From Verticillium longisporum (lineage: Eukaryota > Ascomycota > Sordariomycetes > Glomerellales > Plectosphaerellaceae), in assembly GCA_019188255.1 (NCBI GenBank), contig JAETXT010000014.1:496001-560000 (forward strand): DNA of 64,000 nucleotides. Direction: 5' to 3'. Below the pieces are notes generated by a model, which was not told the origin of the DNA, made no database searches, and saw only the letters and a list, made by a program, of their open reading frames with translations. A program made the translations under genes and the position numbers. This document shows positions 1-10,731 of the stretch, piece by piece; position 1 is the first letter of the stretch; each line of letters opens with the position of its first letter.

Positions 1-1
1 C

Positions 2-734
2 GTCTTTGACTGGAAGATGTGGCTTTTGATCTTTGCCAACTGGTCAAACGCTGTCCCCAACTACGCCATGAAGTTCACCATGCCCCAGATCATCAAGAAT
101 ATGGGCTACACTTCCAGCGACGCTCAACTTATGACCATTCCACCGTATGCCATTGGCGCAGTTTCTGCCTATGTCTTCTCCGTCTTTGCTGATCGGTACT
201 CGTGGCGGGGTATCCCTTTCTCGTTGCGCCTCAGTTGTCCCTCATCGTAGCATTCAGTATCCTGTTTACGAAGAGTGGTGATATCAAGAACAACATTGGC
301 GCATGCTATTTTACTGTTTGTCTTGCTTGTGCTGGGTGAGTACTCCAGTCCTCGTTACTGACGCTCATGAACTAATTTTGCGCAGAATGTATCCCATTCT
401 TCCTGCTGTCAACGCGTGGAATGTCGCCAACTGTCCAAGCCCTCAGAAGCGCGCCATCAGCATTGGCTTCCTTGTTTGTGTAGGCAATATTGGAGGGCTT
501 ATCGGCAGCTACATTTATCTCGACAGGGAGGCTCCGCGATATCCTACTGGCTTTGGGACATCCTTTGGCTCTGCATCTGCTGGTATCATTGCAGGAACCG
601 TTCTTGAATTCTCGCTGAGACGTCTTAACAAGAAGAAGGAGCTACTAGACGAGGATGAAATCCGGCGGACTTATACCGACGAAGAGCTTGACAAGATGGG
701 TGAGAAGAGCCCCCTATTCAAGTATGCTTTGTAG
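2..734 (+). CDS. MFS permease, Dal5-like anion:cation symporter family (3' part, frameshifted)
   Basis: C-terminal part of a major facilitator superfamily transporter; the 5' end lies outside the window. Family members import small organic anions such as allantoate or nicotinate across the plasma membrane; the substrate here cannot be read from sequence. Exon 2..335 joins 386..734 across a 50-nt GTGAGT...GCAG intron, giving A-G-M-Y-P at the junction as in the family. The family pattern NYAMKFTMPQII, then ADRYSWR, then AWNVANC, then GSYIYL is visible, and the C-terminus is charged and cytosolic. The frame breaks at the CCC run at 214-216: with one more C the reading continues as IPFLVAPQLSLIVAF, the expected helix. 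The Zn2Cys6 regulator next door on the same strand could be its regulator, but that is only inference from adjacency. Confidence 0.85.
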
Positions 735-1653
735 ATATCTAGTGGTCATGGTGTAGTTTATCTCACAGCCCTTGGACGCAAGACAACAGAATCGTAGATC
801 ATAGTACAAAGACGTGAAAATGCACGGTTGGAAAAGGAGCCTTGCACCAGAATTCCATTACCAGGGCCTTTGTGTCAGGAGGCACCTGCGGATCCAAGGA
901 ACAAGGCGCCTCAGGGGCTAGTTCGAAGGCTCCAGACCACGAAAACGCGTATATAAGAGTTGCGGAGGGCCCAAATTCAGATGTATTTGAAATCCTTACC
1001 TAAAAGTCCTGCGGTTTACGCCTGAGGAAGATTTCTCCACTCTGCTCATTCAGCTGCTTTGACACTTTGTCATGATACACGGGCTGAGGCAGATACTTCA
1101 ATGGGATGACCCAACAGCGCGGAACACAGGAACACATCACGCGGTGTCGATAAAGTCAGACGCAATCAAAGCACATGGCGTGTTCGTGTAGGTTGTGACG
1201 ATTCAACAGTAATTGGTTGAATGGAGAACATTGGTACGATAAACTTACGCAACGTCAAGATGGCATTTTTGGGAACTTTGGTAAATATGCACCATTCATT
1301 AAATGACATGTCAGTGGAGTGGACCCAGCTCGGATTCGTGTATGTTCGGAAGCACTACATGGTGCTTAATCCGGAATTTGCCTGATTGACCACGTGTTTT
1401 GTAGCTAGATCAACCTCATCGCATCGGTTGAAAGTCCGCCATCCCCGTCTTCTTTGCTACCCTGCGTCTGCTTTTCCGGCCTCCTTCCCCAGATTCATCC
1501 AGTTCAACCCCCAGACCCCGGACGTCAGGGCGACACTGGATCAGCGATCCGGTACGACGATCAGGGTGCGGCCGTTGTGTCGGGGCCAGTTGTGGGCCGT
1601 CCAGGGGTTTGCCGCACTGAGAATCCGGACTCGAACCTGGCTGCCATCCCAAC
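735..1653. other. Intergenic region between permease and Zn2Cys6 regulator
   Basis: About 0.9 kb with no coding signal I can support. It would hold the 3' region of the permease and the promoter/5' leader of the regulator. A TATATAAG stretch lies at 950-957 and a palindromic CACGTG at 1391-1396; both are only candidate sites. Confidence 0.5.
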
Positions 1654-4219
1654 ATGGCAGGCTTTTCGGCTACCAACAGTAGGAACCTTGGAAACGGGTC
1701 CGTTCGAGGAGCATCCGGGACATCTAATGATTCGCCAACAAGTGTAATATCGAACGCATCATCGTCTAGGAAACGAGGCCAGCCAGCGTCGGGCACTTCT
1801 CCCAGGGAAGAGCCTTCACTTGAGCCCGAAAATCGGCGCAAGTCAAAGAAGATTAGTCGAGCCTGCGACTTCTGTAAGGCGAAGAAGCTCAAGTGCTCCG
1901 GTACTCTTCCGTGCGACGGCTGCACTAAGCGACAGCTCTCTTGTGTATACGATGCGACGTATCGTCGTGGGAGACCGCCAACCCCTCACCCTCGCCCAGA
2001 GGTGGCACCACGAGAACCCGGGTCGCTGCCAGAAGCTATTGAAAGATTGATCTCCAGGAACTCAGAATCTACGTACGTATAGCGCGAAATCCCTAGTGTT
2101 CGAGATCAAATTGTCCTGGATTGCCTGGAAATTGCCATCCTTGCATACAATGCTGCAGTGAAGCGTTGAAACACTTCGTGCTGACATCTGTCTTTAGACA
2201 TCCATCATTCCATGGATCTCATGAGGGGGTCAGTGCGATGGACCCTGACCTGCTAAGCCTAGAATTGTCTACCACAAATCAAGGAAATGGTGATGGGAAT
2301 GTATCGACCTCACGAGCCTCTCCTGAGCTAGAGAGTGCTGAAATTGAAGGCCAATACCTCGATCCAACTTCAAGCTTGACCTTTCTTCACCGGGCATGGA
2401 AGAGACTCTCGTCACAAAAAGACACGGCGGGTATTGCTCCTCAAGTGTCCAACAACGCAGGGTACCATCAAAGCATGATATCAGCTGGCGACAAACCCTT
2501 TGCCGTTCATGCAGGAGATATGCTCGTCATCCCGGGCCATGCGACTGCTATGGAAATGCTGCAGTACTACTTCGATGTCTGCGTTGTTACGTACCGCTGC
2601 TTGCACCAAGGCTATGTAACGAGGTGGTTCACTGCTGTTCTGGCAAATCGACACGCCAATCTGCCGCTGTATTACGGCATTGGGCATGCGAAGGCGGCTG
2701 TTGTACTGAACATCCTGGCCATTGTCACTCTGCGCCAAATACAAATCAACGACGTGGCTTCGCTCACAGCCGATGGTGGTTTTGTCGTTCTACAGAGAAG
2801 CGATTCACTTTTTTGCGCCGCGACAAATCTGACGGACAATGAAGTTGGTCGACCAAGCTTGGACTCGGTACAGGCAAGGCTATTACAAGTGCTATATCTC
2901 CTGCAGTCTGCGCGGATGAATCAAGCTTGGTACATATTTGGCAGCACTCTTCCCATCGTCTCAGCTCTAGGCCTTCATCGACGGCCCGGCGGAAAGCGTG
3001 GAACGAGCGGCCCAAGGCCAACTAATTTCGACTACATCGCCTCCCAGTGCCGCAAACGAACATTCTGGGTGGCATACACGATTGACAAGTATTTAGCAGT
3101 TGTTTTCGGCCGTCCGAGACTCTACCACGATGACGATATTGACCAAGATTTTCCCGACGAAGTCAACGACGAGGACATGACCCCGCAGGGTCGGGCAGCA
3201 CACGAGCCAAAGATGGACTGCCAAGTAGATTCTCTCATCTGCCATGCGAAACTCGCTCAATTGATAGACCGCGTCTCGAGAGAAGTCTACTCGATCAAGA
3301 AGACATCAAAACAAGAGCGGCTGGAGTCCGCCCATAAGTTCAGTCATGAACTTCACCAGTGGCGCGAGTCGCTCCCATATCACCTTGGGACGCTGCGCCC
3401 CATGTCTCTCATCCCATCATTCAGACGCCAAGCTACGGCGCTCAAGCTTGCGTACTGTCACGCAATTATGCATGTCAATCGGCCCTTCATTCTTGGGACG
3501 CCAGGAAACAGCGGCGAAGGACAGCCTACGCCGCTGGAGGACAGCGTCGCGGAGTGCATTAACGCGGCCAAGACCGCGCTAGAGACGGTCGACACAATGG
3601 CCACAGATGGGACGCTTTTCCATGCCTTGTGGTGGACACCCTATGTGACGTTTTTGTGCTCTAGCCGTGGTGTATGTCTGGGAAATACAACAGAGCCATG
3701 CCGCACCACAGGACAACCATGGACTACGCCCTCTTATCGAGCTAGCAGAGCGTTGTCAAAACAACCTAGCCCGGGCAACCGCACCAGATAGCCCGAGCCG
3801 CAGGTATAGCGTCATCATCGAGGAGCTGCGACAGGAGGCTCAACGGCAACTGGAGCGTGCCCCGAGACAAGCGCAGCCAGCTGCAGATGCTCATCCTCAG
3901 CAGCCCGAGCAATATCCAAGCAGAAACACGGGCCCTGTCGCCGTAATGGCTAATGTAGGCGAACTAAACACGGATGAACAAGCTGGTCAACAGATATTTG
4001 TGTCCGAGGGCGACGCAGGATTTGGTAGCGTGGACTTGTTAGACGGATGGCAGACAACGGACTGGCTGGATCTCGACTCCTCGGTATGCAAGACGTTTTT
4101 GTGATATTGTTGTAAAACACCAATGTAGCTGACAAATTTCTCAGGCCTTTGGCCCTTTCCCTGGCTTTGAAGGTTCGCCGATCTTGTGGACAGACAACCC
4201 GCCCCCGCCGATAGGTTGA
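1654..4219 (+). CDS. Zn2Cys6 transcription factor with fungal-specific TF domain (frameshifted)
   Basis: Zinc-cluster regulator, predicted nuclear. Exons 1654..2072, 2198..4083 and 4145..4219, with introns GTACGT...TTTAG and GTATGC...TCAG, give about 792 residues once one frame break is bridged. The Zn2Cys6 cluster is at residues 71-97 with spacing C-x2-C-x6-C-x5-C-x2-C-x6-C. The middle region resembles the fungal_trans (PF04082) domain: ALGLHRRPGG, then CRKRTFWVAYTIDKYLAVVFGRP, near residues 330-390. The T5 run at 3651-3655 has one base too many; with four Ts the reading continues as VTFCALAVVYVWEIQQ, as family members do. The last exon ends in NPPPPIG. The target is unknown; the adjacent permease is the obvious candidate. 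Confidence 0.85.
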
Positions 4220-4722
4220 AGAAATTCGTCAGCTCTAGTTTCAACGTTATGCAGAGTCTGGCACCCAGCTTGGCAGCACCGCGAAAACCCAGACCCTAAG
4301 AAATCACTAGAGGAGACTTTGCGGCCTATCCTGAATAATATCCGTGGAGATGGCCAAAGCGGGAATAATCGGTAGGTGGTGAGTGCTCTGCCTTCCACGA
4401 TCAGGAGTCTATGCTAGCTCTTTATTACGACAAGCGCAGCAAGCTTCGCTTTGTCCTTGACTTGACGACGCACCACCTATGGAGGAGGCGCATTCGCAAA
4501 AGACTACCACTAAGAACTTCAGCTGGAGGAAAGAGTGTCCCCAGAGGCATTCGATTAATTAGCCACGAATGTTGCTTCTCCATTTGGCTACACAAAGCTC
4601 AGATATAGTGACGGACGCAGTACTTCTGAGCGATACAATCATCATCCCTCAACATACTGAGAGATTTATGGATTTAAAAACCCATCCCCAAGCCTGAAAA
4701 GTCTACAAAACGAAGTCGTACT
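4220..4722. other. Intergenic region, convergent 3' ends
   Basis: About 0.5 kb between the convergent regulator and the small secreted protein gene. I see no gene or repeat in it. Confidence 0.5.
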
Positions 4723-5056
4723 TCAGAGGATATCCACGTCAATGGCAATCGGGATCAAGCCGCTTAGCGATCTGGACCGAAACTTGACCTTCCTCCCCAC
4801 GCGAGGCAGCAGATCTTCCTTAGGCTGGTCAAATATCAGTGTCAGTGGGCAAACATGATGCAAACCAGGCGCGTAGACTTACAATCAGAGAATTGAGGTT
4901 GGGGAACAGAAACCTGCGCTTGTCTAGGCTGGTGATGCTGCCCAACTGAAGGATATCGTCGTAGGCAGTGAATACGCCATCAATGAGCTTTCCGTCTTCC
5001 AGAGCTAACACGCCTGTGGGGCATATGGCACACAGTAGAGTAGTAGAGAGCTTCAT
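4723..5056 (-). CDS. Small secreted protein A (paralogue of the gene at 6044-6370)
   Basis: Two exons, 4883..5056 and 4723..4824, separated by a 58-nt intron (GTAAGT...CAG, phase 0), encode 91 residues. The start at 5056 is the ATG that opens a clear signal peptide of about 18 residues ending VLA before LEDGK. The mature part of about 73 residues has no cysteine, and no known domain is recognised. The second exon is 34 codons including stop. It aligns with the gene at 6044-6370: both end exon 1 in NSLI and share the pattern VGxxVxFxxxxL...IAxDVDxL. Cysteine-free small secreted proteins of this size are often host-interaction or stress proteins in fungi, but nothing here proves a role. Confidence 0.72.
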
Positions 5057-6043
5057 GTTGGATTTTGGGGGGGCTTAATGAGTCGAGCAGAGTGTAGCTG
5101 GATGTATTGAAGCAGGGCTAAAAGTTGTCTACAGGAGCTATATGTACGCCAGAGGACCGAGTACCTGCTGAATGAAGAGTACAGGGCTCGACTATTGGTG
5201 AAATGGTCAACGTCTCCCTGATGCATGGGTGTGTTTGTATATTGCACAATAAGCGCGGGAAGAAAAGGCTAGATGCGTTAGCCCTGCGGCACAAACTTGT
5301 CTGCCTCTGATACACGGTGCAACTCCCAGATCGCACGAGCAACACGGCCACCAAAGACATTGACCTATGACTCATTCTGTAGACATGAACTTCTCGACAG
5401 AATAAAGATGGACCGAGAGTCCGTAGGTTCAGAATTGACTGACCAGTCCCACAGGCCTCGATGGCAAAGGTACTTACCTAATTCGTTCACCTCACCTACC
5501 TTACTCAACATCATAAATCCACTCGCCGCCGAGTGCTAGCGGGTCTATGGTAGCATCGGATGACACGAGGCATGTTTTCGTCCGAACCATCTATGTATTG
5601 CAATTGAGTACATGCTGCGCTGTTAGCACAGTAGTCCTGAATCAGCCTGATCTTTGGCTGCATACTGGAAGATGAGCCGAATTGCGTAGGGTGTGATGGA
5701 TTGGACATTTTCCCGGTTCGACTTTGATATCCGTCCGGCAAGATCTTTAGCACGCCTCAGAGAGCTTTGAAGATTTTCAAGAATGACAAAGGTATTCATT
5801 TGGGAGACATGATTGGTTTGTACTCGAGATCACGAGTTTGAGAATCTGCACTATGCTGGTCTTCACACAGAAGCACCATGAGCGTCACCGTCTATAGAGC
5901 CACGGACATTCCAGGATGAACATGGCCAGACTGCAACGCCAAAGGCACACATCTGCCCGGCCCCTAGCCCGCCCCCTCCGGAGAACTATTGCCCAGTCAA
6001 GAGCAGCAACTGAGCAGCACCATAATCGCAGCAAGCCGACGCC
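5057..6043. other. Intergenic region between the two small secreted protein genes
   Basis: About 1 kb containing the promoter of gene A and the 3' region of gene B. A CATATAG stretch sits between the shared block and gene A on the minus strand. No further gene copy was found. Confidence 0.45.
5165..5183 (-). promoter_or_regulatory. Upstream block shared with the paralogous gene
   Basis: Read on the minus strand this is TGTACTCTTCATTCAGCAG, about 110 nt before the start codon of small secreted protein A. Almost the same block, two bases shorter, precedes the paralogue at 6449-6465. It may be a common regulatory element or simply residual homology from the duplication. Confidence 0.35.
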
Positions 6044-6370
6044 TCAGCCGAGAAGGTCCACGTCCGTGGCAATCCAGGTGTTGAGCACCCGCGTGCCTGT
6101 GAACGAAACGTTCTGCCCCACCACAGGCGTCCCATCTTCATCATCCTAGGCAACATCCTAGGTTAGATGCCACACAACACAACTCAGGGGAGTCTCGTCG
6201 ATGCTTGGTAGACTTACGATTAAAGAATTGGCGCCAATGTAGACATACGACCTGGCCTTGCCCTCGATCGTTCCAATGTCCAGCCCCGCATTGTAAAAGT
6301 TGAATCTGCCTTTCAGGGCCCACACTGTTCCCAGGCAAAGAATCTGTGTGAGAGCAGTGGCAACCTTCAT
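6044..6370 (-). CDS. Small secreted protein B (paralogue of the gene at 4723-5056)
   Basis: Exons 6218..6370 and 6044..6145, with a 72-nt intron (GTAAGT...CCTAG, phase 0), encode 84 residues. The start at 6370 opens a signal peptide MKVATALTQILCLGTVWA, with cleavage likely before LKGRF. The mature part of about 66 residues has no cysteine and alternates hydrophobic and polar residues, suggesting a small beta-rich fold. Exon 2 has exactly the same length as in gene A (34 codons with stop) and ends DVDLLG versus DVDIL. An upstream AG at 6158-6159 could also be used for splicing but would give a stop after three codons, so the downstream site is chosen. No known family is recognised; function unknown. 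Confidence 0.75.
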
Positions 6371-7763
6371 TTTGAATTCGATGTATTCGTAAAGAGCAGA
6401 AGTCAGGGGGGTATTACATGTGTGTATGTGATGATGGGGGCAGGAGATCTGCTGAAAAGAGTACATAACGAAGGACAGAAGCCTTTTTAAGAAGCTCGAG
6501 AAGCAAGCAGCATCTCAGAATGTCCTCTCTCAAAACGACTTAGATTGACGAACTTCTATTGCGGGTTTGCGGCCATCTTCCTGTTCTCTCTACGACGCAA
6601 TCGCGTTAGTCGATTTGACAGAGCAATGACCACAAAGCTGCCGTGCACGGCGTGACAGGGTTCTTCTCGCGATCGTGGCAGGCCCATTGGCGCCCTCTGA
6701 CTCTCTTGCGTCGAACAAGCGTACATTCGGAGACACAGCAGAGGTTCACATCAGCTCCCGGCTTCAAGACTTCCTTCGACGAAATCATCCACGTAGCAAT
6801 GGAGTATCTTCTGTCGTGTGTTGCCCTAGACGTCTGTTGATCGAGGCGTGTGAAGTCCCGCGGATCAGCAAGTGATGTCAAGAGCCGAGAAATCGCAGTA
6901 TGGCCACCTCCTAAAGGTGAGTGAAACAGCAGAAGGATCGCACTCGATGAGATGCATAAGCAACAAACCAATCCATCGCCTGTGTCGCTGAACTGTTGCC
7001 CCCATCCAGTACAGCTGCACACAAGCTGCCTAACGCATCTCGCCCCTCACGGAAACAAAGCCGTCCAGGATGTTTCCCCCATTGACAGAGAACATCCCAG
7101 TCACCTCAACCACCCAATGGACCCCGCGCATTCCACAACCTGAGACCACCCCGTCCCCCCCGCGCTCCGTCGACCCTATCGAGGTCCCACCAGTCAAAAT
7201 GCGGGGGACGGCAGATCGGGCTGCATTAGCTCAAACGTGGGGGGAAACGCGACAGAAAGATTATATCGTACGTCAGGTGAGGGGGTTGCGCGGGCTGACA
7301 GTAGGGAGTAGCGTAAACTGTGAGATCCTCCAAGAGAGAAAAGCTATAGGCTGAATGACGCAGCCCGGGGAGCCGCAGATGGTGATGTGTAAATCGCATT
7401 AGTGGCTTGCGACGTGAGCCTGGTCGAAACGCGTGGGAGGCCATTCGCGACGGGAACCTGGGCGGGAGAGCTGCATGCTGATTCCCCCCAAAGGTCGAAA
7501 GCAGCTCGAGCTGCAAGTATTATGGGTTGGAAAATGAGCTGATGGCGGCTACCTAAGCTGAGCTGGACTGGACGCTCACAAAACGTAAGACGGACGGACC
7601 TTAAAAGCTCTGGCGGTCGCACCTGCGGCGTCCTGCTTTGTTGCCTCTTGGTTATACTTTCCTCATCAACTCCATCCCGTCCCCCGCATCCATCCTGTTA
7701 CCGTGTCTGCCCGTGATACCAATTGATTCTACCTTGACCGTGCATACCATAATTCTACCGAAC
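6371..7763. other. Divergent intergenic region
   Basis: About 1.4 kb between the divergently transcribed small secreted protein B and phosphoglycerate dehydrogenase, presumably holding both promoters. Short reading frames here resemble no family. Confidence 0.45.
6449..6465 (-). promoter_or_regulatory. Upstream block shared with small secreted protein A
   Basis: Reads TGTACTCTTTTCAGCAG on the minus strand, about 80 nt before the start codon of gene B, matching the block at 5165-5183 except for a two-base gap. Confidence 0.35.
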
Positions 7764-9491
7764 ATGGCTCCCTCAGCGATCGGACAATTCACCTCGACCG
7801 TGTCCTCCATCGTCGCCGACAAGCCGCGCATCCTCGTGCCCGAAAAGGTCTCACCCGACGGCCTCGCCCTGCTCAAGGACAAGTACGATGTAGACAACCG
7901 GCTCGGCCTGTCAGCAGAGGAGCTCATTGCCGAGATCCCAGGCTACCATGCCCTGATCGTGCGGTCTGAGACAAAAGTCAATGCAGATGTGTTGGCGGCA
8001 GGCAAGAAACTCAAGGTGGTTGCACGAGCTGGCGTTGGTGTTGACAACATTGATGTCGACGCCGCGACCCAACATGGCATCATTGTTGTCAACTCACCAG
8101 CCGGCAATATCCTCGCGGCGGCCGAGCATACGATTGCCCTTCTGTTTGCCACTGCGCGTAATGTTGGTCGTGCAGACACGACGATGAAGGACGGCAAGTG
8201 GGAGCGCGGCAAGCTCGTGGGTGTCGAAGTGGGCAACAAGACGCTGGGCATCATCGGCCTCGGCAAGGTCGGCATGAAGGTGGCACGTATGGCCATTGGG
8301 CTCGGCATGAAGGTCAAGGCGGTCGACCCGTACGCCAGCAAGGATATTGCCCGACAGGCGCACGTTGAGCTCGTGCCAGACCTGCAGACCATCCTTCCAG
8401 ATGTCGACTTTTTGACCATTCACACGCCACTCATGGCGAGCACTCTCGACCTGCTAAAGGAAGACGAGTTCAAGAAGATGAAGAAGACGGCCCGCGTGCT
8501 GAACGTTGCTCGTGGCGGAGTCTACAATGAGGCCGCGCTGCTGACGGCGCTCGACGAAGGTTGTATCGCTGGTGCCGGCCTCGACGTCTTCACTTCGCAA
8601 CCGCCCGTGGCAGACTCAGCGGCGGGCCCGTTGAGAAGGCACCCCAAGGTCGTTGCGACACCCCATCTTGGCGCATCAACGGTCGAAGCACAAGAAAACG
8701 TGTCCATGGACGTGTGCACGCAGGTGGCCGAGATTCTCGGCGGCGGAATGCCAACGGCAGCTGTCAACGCGCCGCTCATCCTGCCCGAGGAATACAAGAA
8801 ACTGCAGCCATTTGTTCGGCTCATTGAAAAGATGGGCGGCCTCTACACGCAACATTTCGTAGGTAGCAAAGGCGGCATGGTGGGAGGACGCAAGTTTGAG
8901 TTAGTGTATCATGGCGAGCTGTCTGGCATCTCCAACACGCGGCCGCTTCTGGCGGCGCTGGTCAAAGGGCTCGTCTCTTCGATCAGCGATGCAGGCGGAC
9001 GCGATGTCAACATTGTCAATGCCAACATGATCGCCAAGGAGCGAGGTGTGGTCATTAGCGAGACGCACAGCGGTGACCGGACGAACGCCATCTACTCGAG
9101 CCTCGTCACGCTCCGGTCATACGATGACCGGCCAGGCAGCGAACAGGTGATTGAGGGCTACGTTTCGGGCCAAAGTATCTACATCTCACGGCTGGATCGC
9201 TTCAACGCGACTTTCGAGCCCGAAGGCACGCTGCTGGTGCTGCACAACTATGACGAGCCTGGCAAGATTGGAGGTGTCGGCATGGTGTTGGGTCGCTACG
9301 GCGTGAACATCCGCTTCATGCAAGTGGCAAGTGTCGATGCTGGGGCCAAGAGGAAGAGAGTCGAAGGCGAGAACGGAAACGAGGAGAACGAGGCATTGAT
9401 GATCCTTGGTGTTGATGGAGTCAGTGCTGAGGTCGTGGCAGACCTCAAGGGAACTGAGGGCATATTGGATGTGAGTCTGGTGAAGCTCTGA
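7764..9491 (+). CDS. D-3-phosphoglycerate dehydrogenase (serine biosynthesis)
   Basis: Intronless, 575 residues. It oxidises 3-phosphoglycerate to 3-phosphohydroxypyruvate with NAD, the first committed step of serine synthesis in the cytosol. The order is catalytic domain, NAD-binding fold with GLGKVG at residues 165-170, catalytic Arg250 in NVARGG, His301 in TPHLGAS, then an intervening domain and a C-terminal ACT-like regulatory region from about residue 505 (LLVLHNYDEPGKIGGVG). The ATG at 7764 begins MAPSAIGQF; an in-frame ATG at 7638 would add 42 hydrophobic, unrelated residues and is rejected. Residue 279 is Gln (TSQPP) where the family normally has the catalytic Glu (E-P-P). The ACT region carries a lysine/arginine and acidic insert (KRKRVEGENGNEENE). 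Confidence 0.93.
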   Translation: MAPSAIGQFTSTVSSIVADKPRILVPEKVSPDGLALLKDKYDVDNRLGLSAEELIAEIPGYHALIVRSETKVNADVLAAGKKLKVVARAGVGVDNIDVDAATQHGIIVVNSPAGNILAAAEHTIALLFATARNVGRADTTMKDGKWERGKLVGVEVGNKTLGIIGLGKVGMKVARMAIGLGMKVKAVDPYASKDIARQAHVELVPDLQTILPDVDFLTIHTPLMASTLDLLKEDEFKKMKKTARVLNVARGGVYNEAALLTALDEGCIAGAGLDVFTSQPPVADSAAGPLRRHPKVVATPHLGASTVEAQENVSMDVCTQVAEILGGGMPTAAVNAPLILPEEYKKLQPFVRLIEKMGGLYTQHFVGSKGGMVGGRKFELVYHGELSGISNTRPLLAALVKGLVSSISDAGGRDVNIVNANMIAKERGVVISETHSGDRTNAIYSSLVTLRSYDDRPGSEQVIEGYVSGQSIYISRLDRFNATFEPEGTLLVLHNYDEPGKIGGVGMVLGRYGVNIRFMQVASVDAGAKRKRVEGENGNEENEALMILGVDGVSAEVVADLKGTEGILDVSLVKL

Positions 9492-10731
9492 GTCAGCAGA
9501 TGGGGATCACGGGATGAACAGGACGAACAGGATGAGCGGCATAGGAATGGGGGCGCGCTACGGGCAAACGGTGGAGCAGGAGTGGAACAGGACGGCAAGC
9601 ACGATGCGATGGCTTGCACTTGCACTGTGCGTGCGACTACAAGTACAGGCGAGGCAGGCATTTCGCATGTGCAGGCGGAAGCGGGTGGAGGCAGAGGGAA
9701 GGGCGCCCGGCTGCGGCAGGGAAAGGGGGGGTTTTGGTGATGTCACTGGGCGGCGGTGGATCGAACTCCATCGATAAGCAACCCCGAGGAGCTTGGAGCC
9801 TGAGCAGAGGCCATCAACGGGTCTAGTAGAAGTTAGACAGGGAAGCAAAGCGTTTGAGGTCAATTGACGAGAATGAGAATGAGTGAGGCCCATGAGAGAC
9901 TGACTCTTCAGCCGAGTCTCTGCAGTTAATGGTGTTGGTCGTTGATCGACTTGGCTGGCCTTTGGGCCCCCTCTCCCTCTGGGCTCGGGCAATGTCCGAC
10001 GGGTCTGTGGTGCTTGTGTCTGTCTGATCTGCTCTCTGCTGCTGCTCTCTGTGCTTGGAGGGGGCATCCAGGTCCCTCACACAGATGGCCCGTACCAGGC
10101 TCAAGCACTGCCAAGCAGGGGTCCCCTCCAGGCGTTCGCCTGTGCTTCGTGCCCCAGCCGCAAAGCTCTTCCGACCCGCCAATCACTGGTACGTATTTCC
10201 ATGATTATGGGGGTTCAATCGTGCGTCATCAAAAGACCCCCTCGTCCGGGCTCCAGTTCTCGACCCGTTGCGGCCTGCAGCTCCGTCCAAGTGCAGCTCT
10301 AGGCTCTCCTGCTTGCTCTGACTTCATTTTCCTGCCCACCAAAAACCCATCTCTCAATCCAAACGTCGCCGCCAGCTTCGGCTTCGTCACTACATCCCAC
10401 CTTGTCCTCCTGTCAATCGGTTTCGTCGACTTGCTCCTCAGTATCCCGAGCTGCCTTCTCGAGAATCGGGCTTGCGGTATTCGGGTAACACCTTATTGAC
10501 ACGAACCAATTTCCCGACCCCCTCAAAAGTGTCGCCACAGCCCTTTTTGACTCGACGCCACCTTCACGTCCGAACCAACGCGACGACCTCGAGACGAACC
10601 CTATTGCCCTCCTCCCAACCTTTGGCGTCCGACTGCAAGTATCTTTTTCGTCCGCGCCTTGGTCGAGAAAATCTTCCCATCTCCAACAACCACAGCGCCA
10701 TCAACGAACGCCCTTCGCACAGCACCGTCAT
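9492..10731. other. Intergenic region and pyrimidine-rich leader of the Mam3-like gene
   Basis: About 1.2 kb between two genes on the same strand. From about 10480 the plus strand is rich in C and T with few G, as in promoters and 5' leaders of strongly expressed fungal genes. No other gene is evident. Confidence 0.5.

Noticed and set aside
7638..7763. N-terminal extension of phosphoglycerate dehydrogenase from an upstream ATG
   Set aside because: The extra 42 residues are hydrophobic and unlike the family; the ATG at 7764 gives the expected N-terminus.
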